From NCBI RefSeq assembly GCF_024584705.1, contig NZ_CP097384.1, forward strand, positions 1,178,001 to 1,242,000: a stretch of DNA of 64,000 nt, in the 5' to 3' direction. Position 1 is the first letter of the stretch, and each line of letters opens with the position of its first letter. Under the pieces are notes generated by a model. That model had not been told where the DNA came from and ran no database searches. It was given only the letters and a program-made list of their open reading frames with translations. Positions 16,986 through 26,215 of the stretch are shown here, piece by piece. The stretch is from Blastopirellula sp. J2-11 (GTDB lineage Bacteria > Planctomycetota > Planctomycetia > Pirellulales > Pirellulaceae). Made by a program: the position numbers and the translations under genes.

Positions 16986-17758
16986 TGGGCGATGACGATG
17001 ACGCAGTAGGTATCCCTGAATGGGTTGTGACCTTTGGCGATATGATGTCGCTGCTGTTGACCTTCTTCATCATGTTGGTCTCGATGAGCGAGATCAAAAA
17101 AGAAGAACACTTCCAAGCTTTGGTCGAATCCTTTCGCCGCCAGTTTGGCCATGACGACTCGATGAATAGTGTCGTCGCCGGCACCGCGCAGCCGCGCAAC
17201 TCTCACTTGTCGAACCTGGCGACCATGGGACGCGCCAAGCGTTTTAGCACGCAGGAGGGGGGCGACAAAGTAAAAGCCCCCGTCGGCGACAGCCCGCAAG
17301 TGCGGATCATACGCCCTGGCTCGAGCACGGCAGTCGGCACGGTGATTTACTTCAGCGGCGAGTCGGCCAAGCTGACCGACGAAATGAAGCGTGATTTGCA
17401 GGCCCAAGCGCAAGAGTTCGGCGGCAAGCCGCAGAAGATCGAGATTCGCGGACATGCGGCGCCCAAGCCGTTGGCGCCGGGCGCTCCGTTTGTGGATCAC
17501 TATGACCTGGGATACGAACGTTGTCGGGCGGTGATGGATTTTTTGGTGTCGCTGGGGATAGATCCACGGCGAATACGGATTTCAACGGCTGGAAAGAACG
17601 AACCGATTCATATAGGCACCGATCCGTTAAAATCGAAACAAAACCCCCGCGTCGAGGTGTTTTTGCTCGACGAAGTCGTTGATGACCTGGTTGGATCAGG
17701 AGCCGAACAGTCGCAGCGTATCACCAACGGCGGACCGACTGGGGATACAAAGCCATAG
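16985..17758 (+). CDS. motB: Flagellar motor stator protein MotB
   Basis: A 257-residue protein with one membrane helix preceded by P-E-W-V-V-T-F-G-D-M-M-S-L-L-L-T-F-F. The Asp at 19 is the ion-carrying residue. Residues about 110-235 are an OmpA-like peptidoglycan-binding domain (K-I-E-I-R-G-H-A-A-P, then Y-E-R-C-R-A-V-M-D-F-L, then I-R-I-S-T-A-G-K-N). MotB anchors the stator to the wall. The N-terminal cytoplasmic part is only ten residues and strongly acidic, where many MotB proteins are basic. Confidence 0.93.
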   Translation: MGDDDDAVGIPEWVVTFGDMMSLLLTFFIMLVSMSEIKKEEHFQALVESFRRQFGHDDSMNSVVAGTAQPRNSHLSNLATMGRAKRFSTQEGGDKVKAPVGDSPQVRIIRPGSSTAVGTVIYFSGESAKLTDEMKRDLQAQAQEFGGKPQKIEIRGHAAPKPLAPGAPFVDHYDLGYERCRAVMDFLVSLGIDPRRIRISTAGKNEPIHIGTDPLKSKQNPRVEVFLLDEVVDDLVGSGAEQSQRITNGGPTGDTKP

Positions 17759-17779
17759 CGCAAAACGCATGCTAGGCTT

Positions 17780-17806
17780 GGGTTGAAGAGAGAGTTTTTT
17801 CAACCC
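17780..17806. other. Hairpin between motB and fliL
   Basis: GGGTTGAA (17780-17787) and TTCAACCC (17799-17806) pair perfectly over eight bases with an 11-base loop. No T-run follows, so it is probably not a terminator; an mRNA processing or stability element between motB and fliL is possible. Confidence 0.35.
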
Positions 17807-17829
17807 CTTAGTCACAGAGTTCGGCGGTT

Positions 17830-18366
17830 ATGGCTGAATCAACGCCCAATAGCTCCGGTGGGCCTTCGCTGATGACCAAGCTCAAGATATTGGGCGCGGT
17901 GTTGGCGCTTGTTGGCCTGGAATGCATGCTTGCTTACTTCGTCATTCCCTCGCCGGAAGATGTGATTGAAGCGGCGGAAATGCGAGCGCGACAGCACACA
18001 GCCACCGAGCCGGATGTGGAAGATCTAACGGCGGTTTCCGATAAAGCGACCGTTGAAGTGGATCTGAAAAACTTTGGAATCACCGCCTATCAGCCGTTGG
18101 CCAATACGACGCTCCGGATCGACTTTCATCTGTATGCGATGGTGAACGCCGAGAATCAAGGAGAATTTGAGACGCTGATTGAGCAGAACGAACATCGCTT
18201 TCGCGAGCAGGTGCTCGTCACGCTTCGAAGTTCCGAAGTCAGCGACCTGACCGATCCAGGTTTGGGCTTGCTTAAGCGCAAGATTTTAGAGAAAACAAAT
18301 CGCATTCTGGGGAAACCCCTCGTTAAATCAGTCATTTTCAGCGACTACTCCTTTATCGAGCAGTAG
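17830..18366 (+). CDS. fliL: FliL-like flagellar basal-body-associated protein
   Basis: A 178-residue protein with one N-terminal membrane helix (about residues 18-39, L-G-A-V-L-A-L-V-G-L-E-C-M-L-A-Y-F-V-I-P) and a periplasmic domain. The C-terminal part resembles FliL (F-R-E-Q-V-L-V-T-L-R-S-S, ending in a strand with F-S-D-Y-S-F-I-E-Q). FliL surrounds the stator and supports torque. Similarity to FliL is modest, but position after motAB and topology agree. Confidence 0.7.
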   Translation: MAESTPNSSGGPSLMTKLKILGAVLALVGLECMLAYFVIPSPEDVIEAAEMRARQHTATEPDVEDLTAVSDKATVEVDLKNFGITAYQPLANTTLRIDFHLYAMVNAENQGEFETLIEQNEHRFREQVLVTLRSSEVSDLTDPGLGLLKRKILEKTNRILGKPLVKSVIFSDYSFIEQ

Positions 18367-18396
18367 CGAACTGAAAGCATTTCGGAACGGATTCCG

Positions 18397-19035
18397 ATGA
18401 GCGACGATCAAATTGGGCAGGACGAAATCGAAGAGCTGTTGCGCCAAGCGTCAACCGGAAAGCTCGAAGCGTCCAGCGAAGCGAAACCTGCAGCGGCTGA
18501 TATCGAGTCGCTGGGTCAGAACGAAATCGAAGCGCTGCTGGCAGGCGCCGGAGGAGGCGGATCCGCCGCTTCTAGTTCGGCCGCCAAGCCTGCACATGCC
18601 GCAGCGACGGCCGCTCCGGCAATGCCGCGCGGTACGAGCGATGATGGCATGGACCCGAATGATATCGAATTTCTGCTGAATCAAGCCCAAGCGGCGCTCG
18701 CTTCGCTTGATTCGCCTGCCGAGATGGCGACTGACGCCCAGTTGTTTCAACTCCGCGATTTCGGCGGCGCTCCGGCTAGCACTAGCAAAACCACGATCGA
18801 TCTGGTTCGCGACGTTGAGCTGGACGTCAAGATTGAGCTGGGGCGGACCAACATGTATCTGGAAGACGTCCTCAAGATGAACAAGGGCTCGGTCGTTTCG
18901 CTCGACAAGCTGGCCGGGGATCCTGTCGATATCTACGTGAATGGGCGGATGATCGCTCGCGGCGAAGTGCTGGTCCTCAACGACAACTTCTGCGTTCGCA
19001 TCGCCGAATTGATTGTCGGGGATGGAATCGAATAA
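18397..19035 (+). CDS. fliN: Flagellar motor switch protein FliN with triple FliM-like N-terminal motif
   Basis: A 212-residue switch protein. Residues about 132-210 are the FliN/SpoA domain, with L-D-V-K-I-E-L-G-R-T, L-K-M-N-K-G-S-V-V-S-L-D-K and V-N-G-R-M-I-A-R-G-E-V. The N-terminal 130 residues are unusual: I-G-Q-D-E-I-E-E-L-L at 6-15, L-G-Q-N-E-I-E-A-L-L at 39-48 and M-D-P-N-D-I-E-F-L-L at 85-94 repeat the L-S-Q-x-E-I-D-x-L-L motif that opens FliM and binds CheY-P. Ala/Gly/Ser-rich linkers separate them. fliM, usually just upstream, is absent here. The domain call is secure; the tail's role is inference. Confidence 0.88.
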   Translation: MSDDQIGQDEIEELLRQASTGKLEASSEAKPAAADIESLGQNEIEALLAGAGGGGSAASSSAAKPAHAAATAAPAMPRGTSDDGMDPNDIEFLLNQAQAALASLDSPAEMATDAQLFQLRDFGGAPASTSKTTIDLVRDVELDVKIELGRTNMYLEDVLKMNKGSVVSLDKLAGDPVDIYVNGRMIARGEVLVLNDNFCVRIAELIVGDGIE

Positions 19036-19182
19036 ACGCAGCGGTCGAGTCGAGCGAAAGATGCTGCGACCGAGATGCGAACGCTAGCAGGTGAAAACGA
19101 GCTGGCGATTCGCCTTGTAATGCGGGCCCCCCGCTTCTATGATCTGCGGGCCGATTGAGCTGGGAGCGGACTTCCCTACTTC

Positions 19183-19199
19183 TTGGATCGGCGAAAGCA
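19183..19199 (+). promoter_or_regulatory. Possible sigma-54 promoter before fliO
   Basis: The sequence ttGGatCGgcgaaaGCa has GG at 19185-19186 and GC at 19197-19198 with correct spacing, but only a partial match in the -12 element. It lies in the 205-base gap between fliN and fliO, the largest gap in the export-gene part of the cluster. It is weaker than the site before flgB. Confidence 0.3.
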
Positions 19200-19240
19200 T
19201 GCGAACGGCTTGAGCCTTTTTTCAAAAAGCGAGTGCAAGG

Positions 19241-19879
19241 ATGCACGCGATTACCTTGTTTCTAGCGCTGGCGACCGTCGCAGCGGATGGATCGTCCGGC
19301 CAGATGGTCAACGGTCACGCCGCCGTTACGGCCAATCAACCATTTTCAGCGCGCGTTGTTGAAGATGCGCCGATGTCGCAACCGCCCAGCCGACAGGCTT
19401 CGCCGGCGGCAGTCGCGTTAGCGCCTCCTGGCGAAGCGATCCCACTGCCGAAGCGGACCGAGAAAGCGAGTTCGCCTGCCAGTTCGATGTTGCCTTCCAC
19501 CGAATCGAAACAACGCACGGCGACGATTGTCGCGAGTCTGATGCTGGTCGTCGGATTGTTTTTAATCTTCGCGTGGGCGGGCAAAAAGAAAATGCCGACC
19601 GCCAACTCTCGTCTGCCGCAAGAAGTAGTCCAGGTGCTCGGCCGCACGCAATTGCAAGGTCGCCAACAATTGCAGTTAGTGCGTGTTGGCAATCGCTTGT
19701 TGTTGTTGTCGGTAACGCCGCATGGCGCCGAAACGTTGACCGAAATCTCGGATCCGCTGGAAGTCGAATCGCTGTTGGTTCATCTGCGGCAAAAGGGAGG
19801 AGGCAACATGTCTGCGTCTTTCCAGGACGTACTGCAAAAAATGGGCGGCGAACCGGCCCGTGGATTTTTGGAGGCGTAG
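19241..19879 (+). CDS. fliO: Flagellar biosynthetic protein FliO
   Basis: A 212-residue protein with a probable signal segment (residues 1-15), a Pro/Ala-rich periplasmic region and a central membrane helix at about 90-108 ([16 protein letters not shown]). The cytoplasmic FliO domain contains [12 protein letters not shown] and [13 protein letters not shown]. FliO helps assemble the FliP ring of the export gate. Only two bases separate it from fliP. Confidence 0.82.
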   Translation: MHAITLFLALATVAADGSSGQMVNGHAAVTANQPFSARVVEDAPMSQPPSRQASPAAVALAPPGEAIPLPKRTEKASSPASSMLPSTESKQRTATIVASLMLVVGLFLIFAWAGKKKMPTANSRLPQEVVQVLGRTQLQGRQQLQLVRVGNRLLLLSVTPHGAETLTEISDPLEVESLLVHLRQKGGGNMSASFQDVLQKMGGEPARGFLEA

Positions 19880-19881
19880 TC

Positions 19882-20835
19882 ATGACCGGATCATGCAAGT
19901 TGAATTGGATCTGCTTCGCGCTGCTGTGGCTGGCGATATCGGCGTCTCCTGTCTGGGCGCAAATGTCGGCGACGCAAGTCTCGACGCTCGGCGAACCAAC
20001 GCTCGATATCTCGGCCGAGTCGTCGCTCGATGCGCCGGTCTCAGAAGAAGCCTCCGATCTGGCCGACTTCGTTAAAGGGGGCCCCGACCAATGGACGAGC
20101 CCCGGCGGATTGGTCAGCACCATTCAGATTATGGTGCTGCTGACGGTGCTCAGTCTGGCGCCAGCGATCTTGTTGATGACGACCGGCTTCATTCGCATCA
20201 TCATTGTGCTTGGTCTGTTGCGCCAAGCGCTGGGAACGCAGCAGCTGCCCCCGAGTCAGGTTGTCACCGCAATCGCGTTGTTCATGACGATCCTGCTGAT
20301 GTACCCGACCTGGCAAGAGGTGTACGAAGAGAGCGTAGGACCTTACACCCGCGAAGAGGTAAACCCCGATACCGGTCAGCAGTACAAGCTGTTCGCGGTG
20401 GAAGATCCGGCCACCGGCGAGATGGGACCTGACGAAGCATGGGAAAAAGGGACGAAACCGATTCGATATTTCATGAGCAAGCAGATTGATATCGCCGGCA
20501 ACAGCGACGACGTCTGGATGTTCTTCGAGTTCCTACCTCAAGGGACGAAAGATGAAATCGGCGAACCGCAGTCGTACGACGATGTGCCGCTGCAGGCGCT
20601 GATTCCGGCGTTTATCCTCAGTGAACTGAAGACCGCGTTTCTGATCGGTTTTCAAATCTATCTGCCGTTTTTGATTCTCGATATTGTCGTCGCCAGTATC
20701 ACGATTTCGATGGGGATGATGATGTTGCCGCCGGTGATGATTTCGCTGCCGTTCAAGCTGTTGTTGTTCGTGCTGGTCGACGGTTGGACGTTGGTCGTCG
20801 GCATGTTGTTGCAAAGTTTCGCCACCACGATTTAA
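19882..20835 (+). CDS. fliP: Flagellar export gate protein FliP
   Basis: A 317-residue protein, longer than the usual 245. It has a cleavable signal ([12 protein letters not shown]) and the FliP membrane core, with [22 protein letters not shown] and [18 protein letters not shown]. About 20 extra residues with N-P-D-T-G-Q-Q-Y are inserted in the periplasmic loop before E-A-W-E-K-G-T-K-P. Start ATG 19882 is chosen because it begins the signal peptide; upstream sequence overlaps fliO. Confidence 0.93.
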   Translation: MTGSCKLNWICFALLWLAISASPVWAQMSATQVSTLGEPTLDISAESSLDAPVSEEASDLADFVKGGPDQWTSPGGLVSTIQIMVLLTVLSLAPAILLMTTGFIRIIIVLGLLRQALGTQQLPPSQVVTAIALFMTILLMYPTWQEVYEESVGPYTREEVNPDTGQQYKLFAVEDPATGEMGPDEAWEKGTKPIRYFMSKQIDIAGNSDDVWMFFEFLPQGTKDEIGEPQSYDDVPLQALIPAFILSELKTAFLIGFQIYLPFLILDIVVASITISMGMMMLPPVMISLPFKLLLFVLVDGWTLVVGMLLQSFATTI

Positions 20836-20854
20836 CGAAAAACGGAAATCCGTC

Positions 20855-21130
20855 ATGGATGTAACAACGACAGTTGACCTGACCCGCGAAGCGATGATGG
20901 TCGCGCTTTGGATCGCGGCGCCTGCTTTGGTGACCGGCATGCTTGTCGGTCTGGCAATCGGTTTGCTACAGGCGCTGACGCAAATTCAAGATCAGACGGT
21001 CGCTTTCGTCCCCAAATTGTTGGCCATGGCGACCGCGATGTTGTTCGCACTGCCGTGGGTGCTGGAGCGATTGATGGTCTATACCGAAACCTTAGTGACG
21101 CATATTCCCGATCGTTTGATGGGAGGTTAG
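20855..21130 (+). CDS. fliQ: Flagellar export gate protein FliQ
   Basis: A 91-residue protein of exact family size with two membrane helices. The FliQ signature is present: A-P-A-L-V-T-G-M-L-V-G-L-A-I-G-L-L-Q-A, then T-Q-I-Q-D-Q-T-V-A-F-V-P-K. Four copies with FliP and FliR build the gate. Confidence 0.94.
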   Translation: MDVTTTVDLTREAMMVALWIAAPALVTGMLVGLAIGLLQALTQIQDQTVAFVPKLLAMATAMLFALPWVLERLMVYTETLVTHIPDRLMGG

Positions 21131-21159
21131 TTGCGTGAACCGAGTGGGTCCGGGTTAAC

Positions 21160-21963
21160 GTGGATAGCTTGCCCCTTTTAGAACCGACGCTCCATCAGCT
21201 GTTTATCTTCGTCACGGTGTTGACGCGGGTAAGCGGCATGTTAGCGACTGCGCCGATGTTCGGCTCAAACTATGCTCCGGCCAAGGTCAAAGCCTTTCTG
21301 GCGGTCACGATCTCGATGATGATCACCGGGCTCTTCTGGGGAGAGAAATTTCCCCAGCCGGATCACTGGATGAGTTATCTGGTCATCTTGGGAGGCGAGT
21401 TGTTTATCGGCATCTCGTTTGGTCTTGGCGTTCGCATCTTATTCGCCGGCGTCCAAATCACCGGGCAAATGCTCGGTCAGATCGGCGGATTGTCGGTCGC
21501 CGACGCGTTCAATCCGGCGTTTGACGAAAGCGTGCCGATGTTGGCGGTGCTGTTTGACATGGTCGTGGTCGCGATGTTCTTTTGTCTGGGTGGACACCGC
21601 TTCATGATCGGCGCGTTGCTCTCTACGTTTGCAGACGTGCCGCCTGGAGTGGGGCTCGCTTCGCCGGAAGTCGTGCACGTTTTGGTGTCGACGCTGTCGA
21701 TCAGTTTTATGTTGGGAGTTCAAGCGGCGGCGCCAGGCACCGTGGCGCTGTTGATCGGCGTCTTGGTGATGGGCTTGATCAGCCGCACGCTGCCGCAGTT
21801 GAATCTGATCGCCGTCGGGTTCAGTTTGAACACGATGTTGCTGATGATTTTTGTCTTTCTGTCGGTCGGCTCGATGGGCTGGTTGTTTCAGGATCAATTG
21901 GAGCCGACGGTCAATTCGATCCGCGACCTGGTTATCAATCGTACGGTAGCGTTTCCGAAATAA
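21160..21963 (+). CDS. fliR: Flagellar export gate protein FliR
   Basis: A 267-residue protein with about six membrane helices. FliR features include R-V-S-G-M-L-A-T-A-P-M-F-G-S and G-Q-M-L-G-Q-I-G-G-L-S-V-A-D-A-F-N-P, and P-Q-L-N-L-I-A-V-G-F-S-L-N near the C terminus. It starts at GTG 21160. flhB follows after nine bases. Confidence 0.93.
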   Translation: MDSLPLLEPTLHQLFIFVTVLTRVSGMLATAPMFGSNYAPAKVKAFLAVTISMMITGLFWGEKFPQPDHWMSYLVILGGELFIGISFGLGVRILFAGVQITGQMLGQIGGLSVADAFNPAFDESVPMLAVLFDMVVVAMFFCLGGHRFMIGALLSTFADVPPGVGLASPEVVHVLVSTLSISFMLGVQAAAPGTVALLIGVLVMGLISRTLPQLNLIAVGFSLNTMLLMIFVFLSVGSMGWLFQDQLEPTVNSIRDLVINRTVAFPK

Positions 21964-21972
21964 AAGTGAAAC

Positions 21973-23082
21973 ATGGCCGAGCAGGATGATGACAAATCAG
22001 AAGATCCGACCCAGCACCGCCGCGACGAGGCGCGCAAGCAAGGTCAGATCACCAAAAGCCAAGATCTGATTTCGGCCGGCATGCTGGTGATCGCGCTGGG
22101 CGTGATCATGTATTTCTCCCAGTCGCTCTTTCACTTCTTTGGCGACTTTACTCGCGATAAGTTGAGCGTCCCGCCGCCGCTGGAGATTAGTTTCGGCTGG
22201 GCGATGAACGAGAACGCAACTGCGGTCTGGCGATTGGCGGCCGTGATGACGCCGATCTTGCTGCTGATGTTTGTCGCGGCGATTGCGCTCAACTTGATGC
22301 AGACCGGTTTTTTGTTTCTGCCAGACAAGTTGTCATTCGATATCAAGCGGATCAACCCAATGTCAGGCTTTGGGCGGTTGTTTGCGTTGGCCAACTTTGT
22401 GAAATTCGGTTTCGGCATCATCAAAGTGCTGATCGTTTCGACGGTCGCTGCGGTCAGCTTGTATTACGACATGCCGACCATCCTGGGACTCTCCGAACTC
22501 TCGGCTGGAGAGATTGCCAGCTTTCTGCTCTCCACGGCGTTTTGGACATCGATGAAGATCGCCGCTGCGCTGTTGATTTTGGCGCTGATGGACTATGCCT
22601 TTCAGTGGTGGAAGCATGAGCAAGATCTGAAGATGACCAAGCAGGAAGTTCGCGAAGAAATGAAGTCGCTGCAAGGCGACCCGGCGCTGATCGCGCGACG
22701 TCGCCAGGTAGCGCGGCAGTTGGCGATGAACCGGATGTCGACCGACGTTCCCAAAGCCGACTTTGTAGTGACCAACCCGACCGAGTTGGCAATCGCGCTG
22801 AAGTACGATCCCTACAAGATGGCGGCCCCCATCGTCGTCGCCAAAGGCGCCGGATTGGTCGCTCAGCGAATTCGCCGGCTCGCGCTGGAAAGCAACATTC
22901 CGATCGTCGAACGAAAAGAACTTGCCCGGGCACTCTATCGCGACGCCGAAATCGACCAGGCGATCCCCGCCGAACAGTACGCGGCGGTCGCCGAAGTGCT
23001 CCGCTACGTCTACGATCTACAAGGCAAACACCTGCCGACGATGGACGATTTGAAAGAACACGATACGAAGAAGGCGGCGTAA
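21973..23082 (+). CDS. flhB: Flagellar export switch protein FlhB, NPTE variant
   Basis: A 369-residue protein with the FlhB opening E-D-P-T-Q-H-R-R-D-E-A-R-K-Q-G-Q, four membrane helices (about 30-50, 85-110, 140-165, 185-210), and a cytoplasmic domain. The autocleavage site reads V-V-T-N-P-T-E, with Asn268-Pro269; the family motif is NPTH, so the His is replaced by Glu. FlhB controls the switch from rod/hook to filament export together with FliK. It is the last flagellar gene of the block; flhA does not follow. Confidence 0.93.
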   Translation: MAEQDDDKSEDPTQHRRDEARKQGQITKSQDLISAGMLVIALGVIMYFSQSLFHFFGDFTRDKLSVPPPLEISFGWAMNENATAVWRLAAVMTPILLLMFVAAIALNLMQTGFLFLPDKLSFDIKRINPMSGFGRLFALANFVKFGFGIIKVLIVSTVAAVSLYYDMPTILGLSELSAGEIASFLLSTAFWTSMKIAAALLILALMDYAFQWWKHEQDLKMTKQEVREEMKSLQGDPALIARRRQVARQLAMNRMSTDVPKADFVVTNPTELAIALKYDPYKMAAPIVVAKGAGLVAQRIRRLALESNIPIVERKELARALYRDAEIDQAIPAEQYAAVAEVLRYVYDLQGKHLPTMDDLKEHDTKKAA

Positions 23083-23381
23083 CGGGACCAGGAATCGCTC
23101 CCCGATAAAACGTGCTCACAACGTATGCCCCGCAATGGCGGCTTAGGCTTCCTTACGGCCACGCCAATGTTGGGAGGAGGTTACATCCTGCACGTCAGTC
23201 GAGTCAGCCAAAAATCGCTCCCATTTCCACCAAATCGGAATAAGATTCGCATGGTAGGCTATTCCGAATCGCCGACGCGGTCGCATGTCGAAATAGACAC
23301 GTTGACACGCATGGTTTATGCGCATGTTTCGCAACTTTTGTAGGCAGCCAAGACTGACTTACGGAGCAGGACAGAGGATTT
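23083..23381. other. Intergenic region after flhB
   Basis: 299 bases between flhB and the glycosidase gene. A 72-codon frame at 23125-23343 has no ribosome site and no recognisable family, so I do not call it. No clear terminator hairpin or promoter stands out. Confidence 0.5.
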
Positions 23382-26123
23382 ATGCCGGAAGCGGAATGGG
23401 AGCGGCTTGCCGCTGAGTCTCGTCATCAAAAGGGAGCGAATTGGAAACGCTGGGGACCCTATCTCTCGGAGCGACAATGGGGAACCGTCCGTGAGAGCGC
23501 CGCGGAGCAAGATCCCTGGCTGAATTTCACCCACGAAGAAGCGTTGTGGCGGACCTATCGGTGGGGGGAAGATGGGCTCATGGGGATCTGCGATCGCCAA
23601 TGTCGCCTATGCTTTGGCTTGGCCCTCTGGAATGAGAAAGATCCCTTCCTCAAAGAGCGACTGTTTGGCCTGACCGGCCCCGAAGGGAACCATGGAGAGG
23701 ATGTCAAAGAGGCGTACTACTATCTCGACTCGACGCCGACCCACTCTTACCTGAAGGGGCTCTACAAGTATCCTCAGGCTGAATATCCGTACGCACATTT
23801 GCGCAACGAAAATGCAAATCGGAATCGCCAGCAGCCCGAGTTTGAGCTGACCGATACCAAAATCTTTGACGAAGGCCGCTATTTCGACGTGCAGGTCGAG
23901 TACGCCAAAGCTTCGCCGGAAGATATTCTGATCAAGGTCACCATCAGTAATCGCGGCCCCGATGCGGCGCCGCTCCATTTCCTGCCGACCTGGTGGTACC
24001 GCAATACTTGGGCATGGGGACCGACGCTGGAGAAGCCGGAACAGAAGCCTGTTTTGACCAAGGTCGCCGCCGATGAACTGCTCGCCCAGCATGAGTCGCT
24101 GGGGGACTTTCAGATTTACGTCGATACCGGGCCTGACGGCGAACTCCCTGAGTGGCTCTTTACCGAAAACGAAACCAACTCTTGGCGATTTGAAGATCCC
24201 CAAAGCCGCCGACCATCCTGCAAAGATGCGTTTCATCTGGCGGTGGTCGATGGAATCGAAGGGGTTGTCAATCCCGATCCCACAGGCACCAAAGCGGCGG
24301 CCCATTTTAAGTGCGTGATTCCTGGCGGCGAGTCGGTTCAATTCCGCATGCGGATGTCCTCCCAAGAGGAACTGCCGGTCGCGCCGTTTGGCGCTGGGTT
24401 CGACGATGCGTTTGAAGAACGCGTGGAAGAGGCTGATCGCTACGCTAAATCGCTCGTCGCTCCGGGTCTGTCGCACGACGAAGAGATGGTCTTGCGCCAA
24501 GCCAACGCCGGATTGCTGTGGACCAAGCAGTTTTATCACTACGTGATTCCGCGCTGGCTAGAGAACAAGGGGAAAACGCCTGCGGAGCATGCCGATACGT
24601 CGCCAGGCAAACCAAGCAAACGGAACAGTGATTGGGGGCATCTCTACAATCGCAACATTATCTCGATGCCTGACAAGTGGGAATATCCGTGGTACGCCGC
24701 GTGGGATTCGGCGTTCCATTTGATTCCGTTCGCCAAGATTGATCCGACGTTCGCCAAAGATCAGGCAATCCTGTTCCTCCGCGAATGGTACATGCATCCC
24801 AATGGGCAGTTGCCGGCGTACGAATGGAACTTTAGCGACGTGAACCCGCCGGTTCACGCGTGGGCATGTTGGCGCGTGTATCAAATGACTGCCGCCAACG
24901 GCGATCGCGACCGCGTCTTCTTGGAGCGGGTCTTCCAAAAGCTGTTGCTCAATTTCACCTGGTGGGTCAATCGCAAAGATATCCGGGGCAAGCATGTCTT
25001 TAGCGGCGGATTTTTGGGGCTCGACAACGTCGGTATTTTCGATCGTTCCAAGCCGTTGCCGACCGGCGGGCACTTGGAGCAAGCGGACGGCACTGCGTGG
25101 ATGGCCTATTTCTGTTCGAGCATGTTGTCGATCGCGTTTGAACTGGCCGACGGCAATCCCGCCTACGAAGATATGGCGTCGAAATTTTTCGAGCACTACG
25201 TTTCGATCGCTGAAGCGATGAACTCGCTGGACGGGACCGGACTGTGGGACGAGACCGACGGCTTCTATTACGATCATTTGCACATTGATGGTCGCAGCAT
25301 TCCGCTCCGCATCCGTTCGATCGTCGGATTGATTCCGCTGCTGACGGTGGATGTGGTGTATGACCGGACGATGGAAAAGTTGCCTGCTTTCCGCAAACGC
25401 ATGGATTGGTTCCTGAACTTTCGGCCTGACCTTGCCAAGTTCATGACCTACATGGAGTGCGATACTCAAGAGGACGGCGACGGGCGACGACTTTTGGCGA
25501 TTCCAACCAAAGAACGCTTGCTGCGCATGTTGCGTTACTTGTTGGACGAGGATGAGTTCCTTTCCAACTACGGCATCCGCTCGCTCTCGAAGTATCACGA
25601 AGAGCATCCGTTTGAATATGAACTGAACGGCGAGCGTCTGTGCGTTCAGTATTTGCCTGCCGAATCGGACAGCGGCTTGTTTGGCGGCAATTCCAACTGG
25701 CGTGGCCCGATCTGGTTTCCGCTGAACTATCTGCTCATCGAAGCGCTCGAGCGTTACTACAAGTTCTACGGCAAGTCGCTGCGCGTCGAATGTCCAGCGC
25801 GCTCCGGCGTTTATATGGATCTGCAAGAAGTCGCCGATGAGATTCGCCGGCGATTGTCGAAGCTGTTCCTGGCCAATGCCGAAGGAGATCGCCCCAGCTA
25901 TGCTCGCAGCGACATGCTGCTGAACGATCCCCACTGGCGCGACTTGGTGCTGTTTTACGAATATTTTGACGCCGAAACCGGCAAAGGTCTGGGCGCGAGT
26001 CATCAAACCGGCTGGACCGCGTTGATCTCGCCCATTTTGGGAACCTTGGCGGCGCGGCAAAGTGCGGCGTCTGATACGGATGCGGAGCAGGAAGAGCCTG
26101 CTTCGACTTCGAATCCAGCTTAG
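23382..26123 (+). CDS. GH63-like glucosidase (mannosyl-oligosaccharide glucosidase family)
   Basis: A 913-residue cytoplasmic-looking enzyme without signal peptide. The C-terminal half is an (alpha/alpha)6 barrel with W-Y-A-A-W-D-S-A-F-H-L-I-P-F, then Y-E-W-N-F-S-D-V-N-P-P-V-H-A-W-A, and G-G-N-S-N-W-R-G-P-I-W-F-P. These match the MGH1/GH63 fold of mannosyl-oligosaccharide glucosidases and mannosylglycerate hydrolases. The N-terminal half is the beta-sandwich found in that group. The Asp in A-W-D-S-A-F and an acid in the later barrel are the expected catalytic pair. Substrate cannot be told; an alpha-glucoside or a compatible solute are candidates. It stands alone between flagellar genes and a convergent lipoprotein. 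Confidence 0.75.
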   Translation: MPEAEWERLAAESRHQKGANWKRWGPYLSERQWGTVRESAAEQDPWLNFTHEEALWRTYRWGEDGLMGICDRQCRLCFGLALWNEKDPFLKERLFGLTGPEGNHGEDVKEAYYYLDSTPTHSYLKGLYKYPQAEYPYAHLRNENANRNRQQPEFELTDTKIFDEGRYFDVQVEYAKASPEDILIKVTISNRGPDAAPLHFLPTWWYRNTWAWGPTLEKPEQKPVLTKVAADELLAQHESLGDFQIYVDTGPDGELPEWLFTENETNSWRFEDPQSRRPSCKDAFHLAVVDGIEGVVNPDPTGTKAAAHFKCVIPGGESVQFRMRMSSQEELPVAPFGAGFDDAFEERVEEADRYAKSLVAPGLSHDEEMVLRQANAGLLWTKQFYHYVIPRWLENKGKTPAEHADTSPGKPSKRNSDWGHLYNRNIISMPDKWEYPWYAAWDSAFHLIPFAKIDPTFAKDQAILFLREWYMHPNGQLPAYEWNFSDVNPPVHAWACWRVYQMTAANGDRDRVFLERVFQKLLLNFTWWVNRKDIRGKHVFSGGFLGLDNVGIFDRSKPLPTGGHLEQADGTAWMAYFCSSMLSIAFELADGNPAYEDMASKFFEHYVSIAEAMNSLDGTGLWDETDGFYYDHLHIDGRSIPLRIRSIVGLIPLLTVDVVYDRTMEKLPAFRKRMDWFLNFRPDLAKFMTYMECDTQEDGDGRRLLAIPTKERLLRMLRYLLDEDEFLSNYGIRSLSKYHEEHPFEYELNGERLCVQYLPAESDSGLFGGNSNWRGPIWFPLNYLLIEALERYYKFYGKSLRVECPARSGVYMDLQEVADEIRRRLSKLFLANAEGDRPSYARSDMLLNDPHWRDLVLFYEYFDAETGKGLGASHQTGWTALISPILGTLAARQSAASDTDAEQEEPASTSNPA

Positions 26124-26215
26124 TGGTGCAGGCGGGGGAAGCAAACGCTGTTGAGTTGACGATTCTCGATCAACATCAATCGTTTGCGCAACCCGCCAGA
26201 CGCACCATTGACCAT

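Noticed and set aside
23125-23343. 72-codon open frame after flhB
   Set aside because: No ribosome site, no family, no secreted or membrane features; looks like chance.
24558-26144. 528-codon frame on the minus strand
   Set aside because: Lies fully antisense to the GH63-like gene; composition is that of a reversed coding strand with no recognisable domain.
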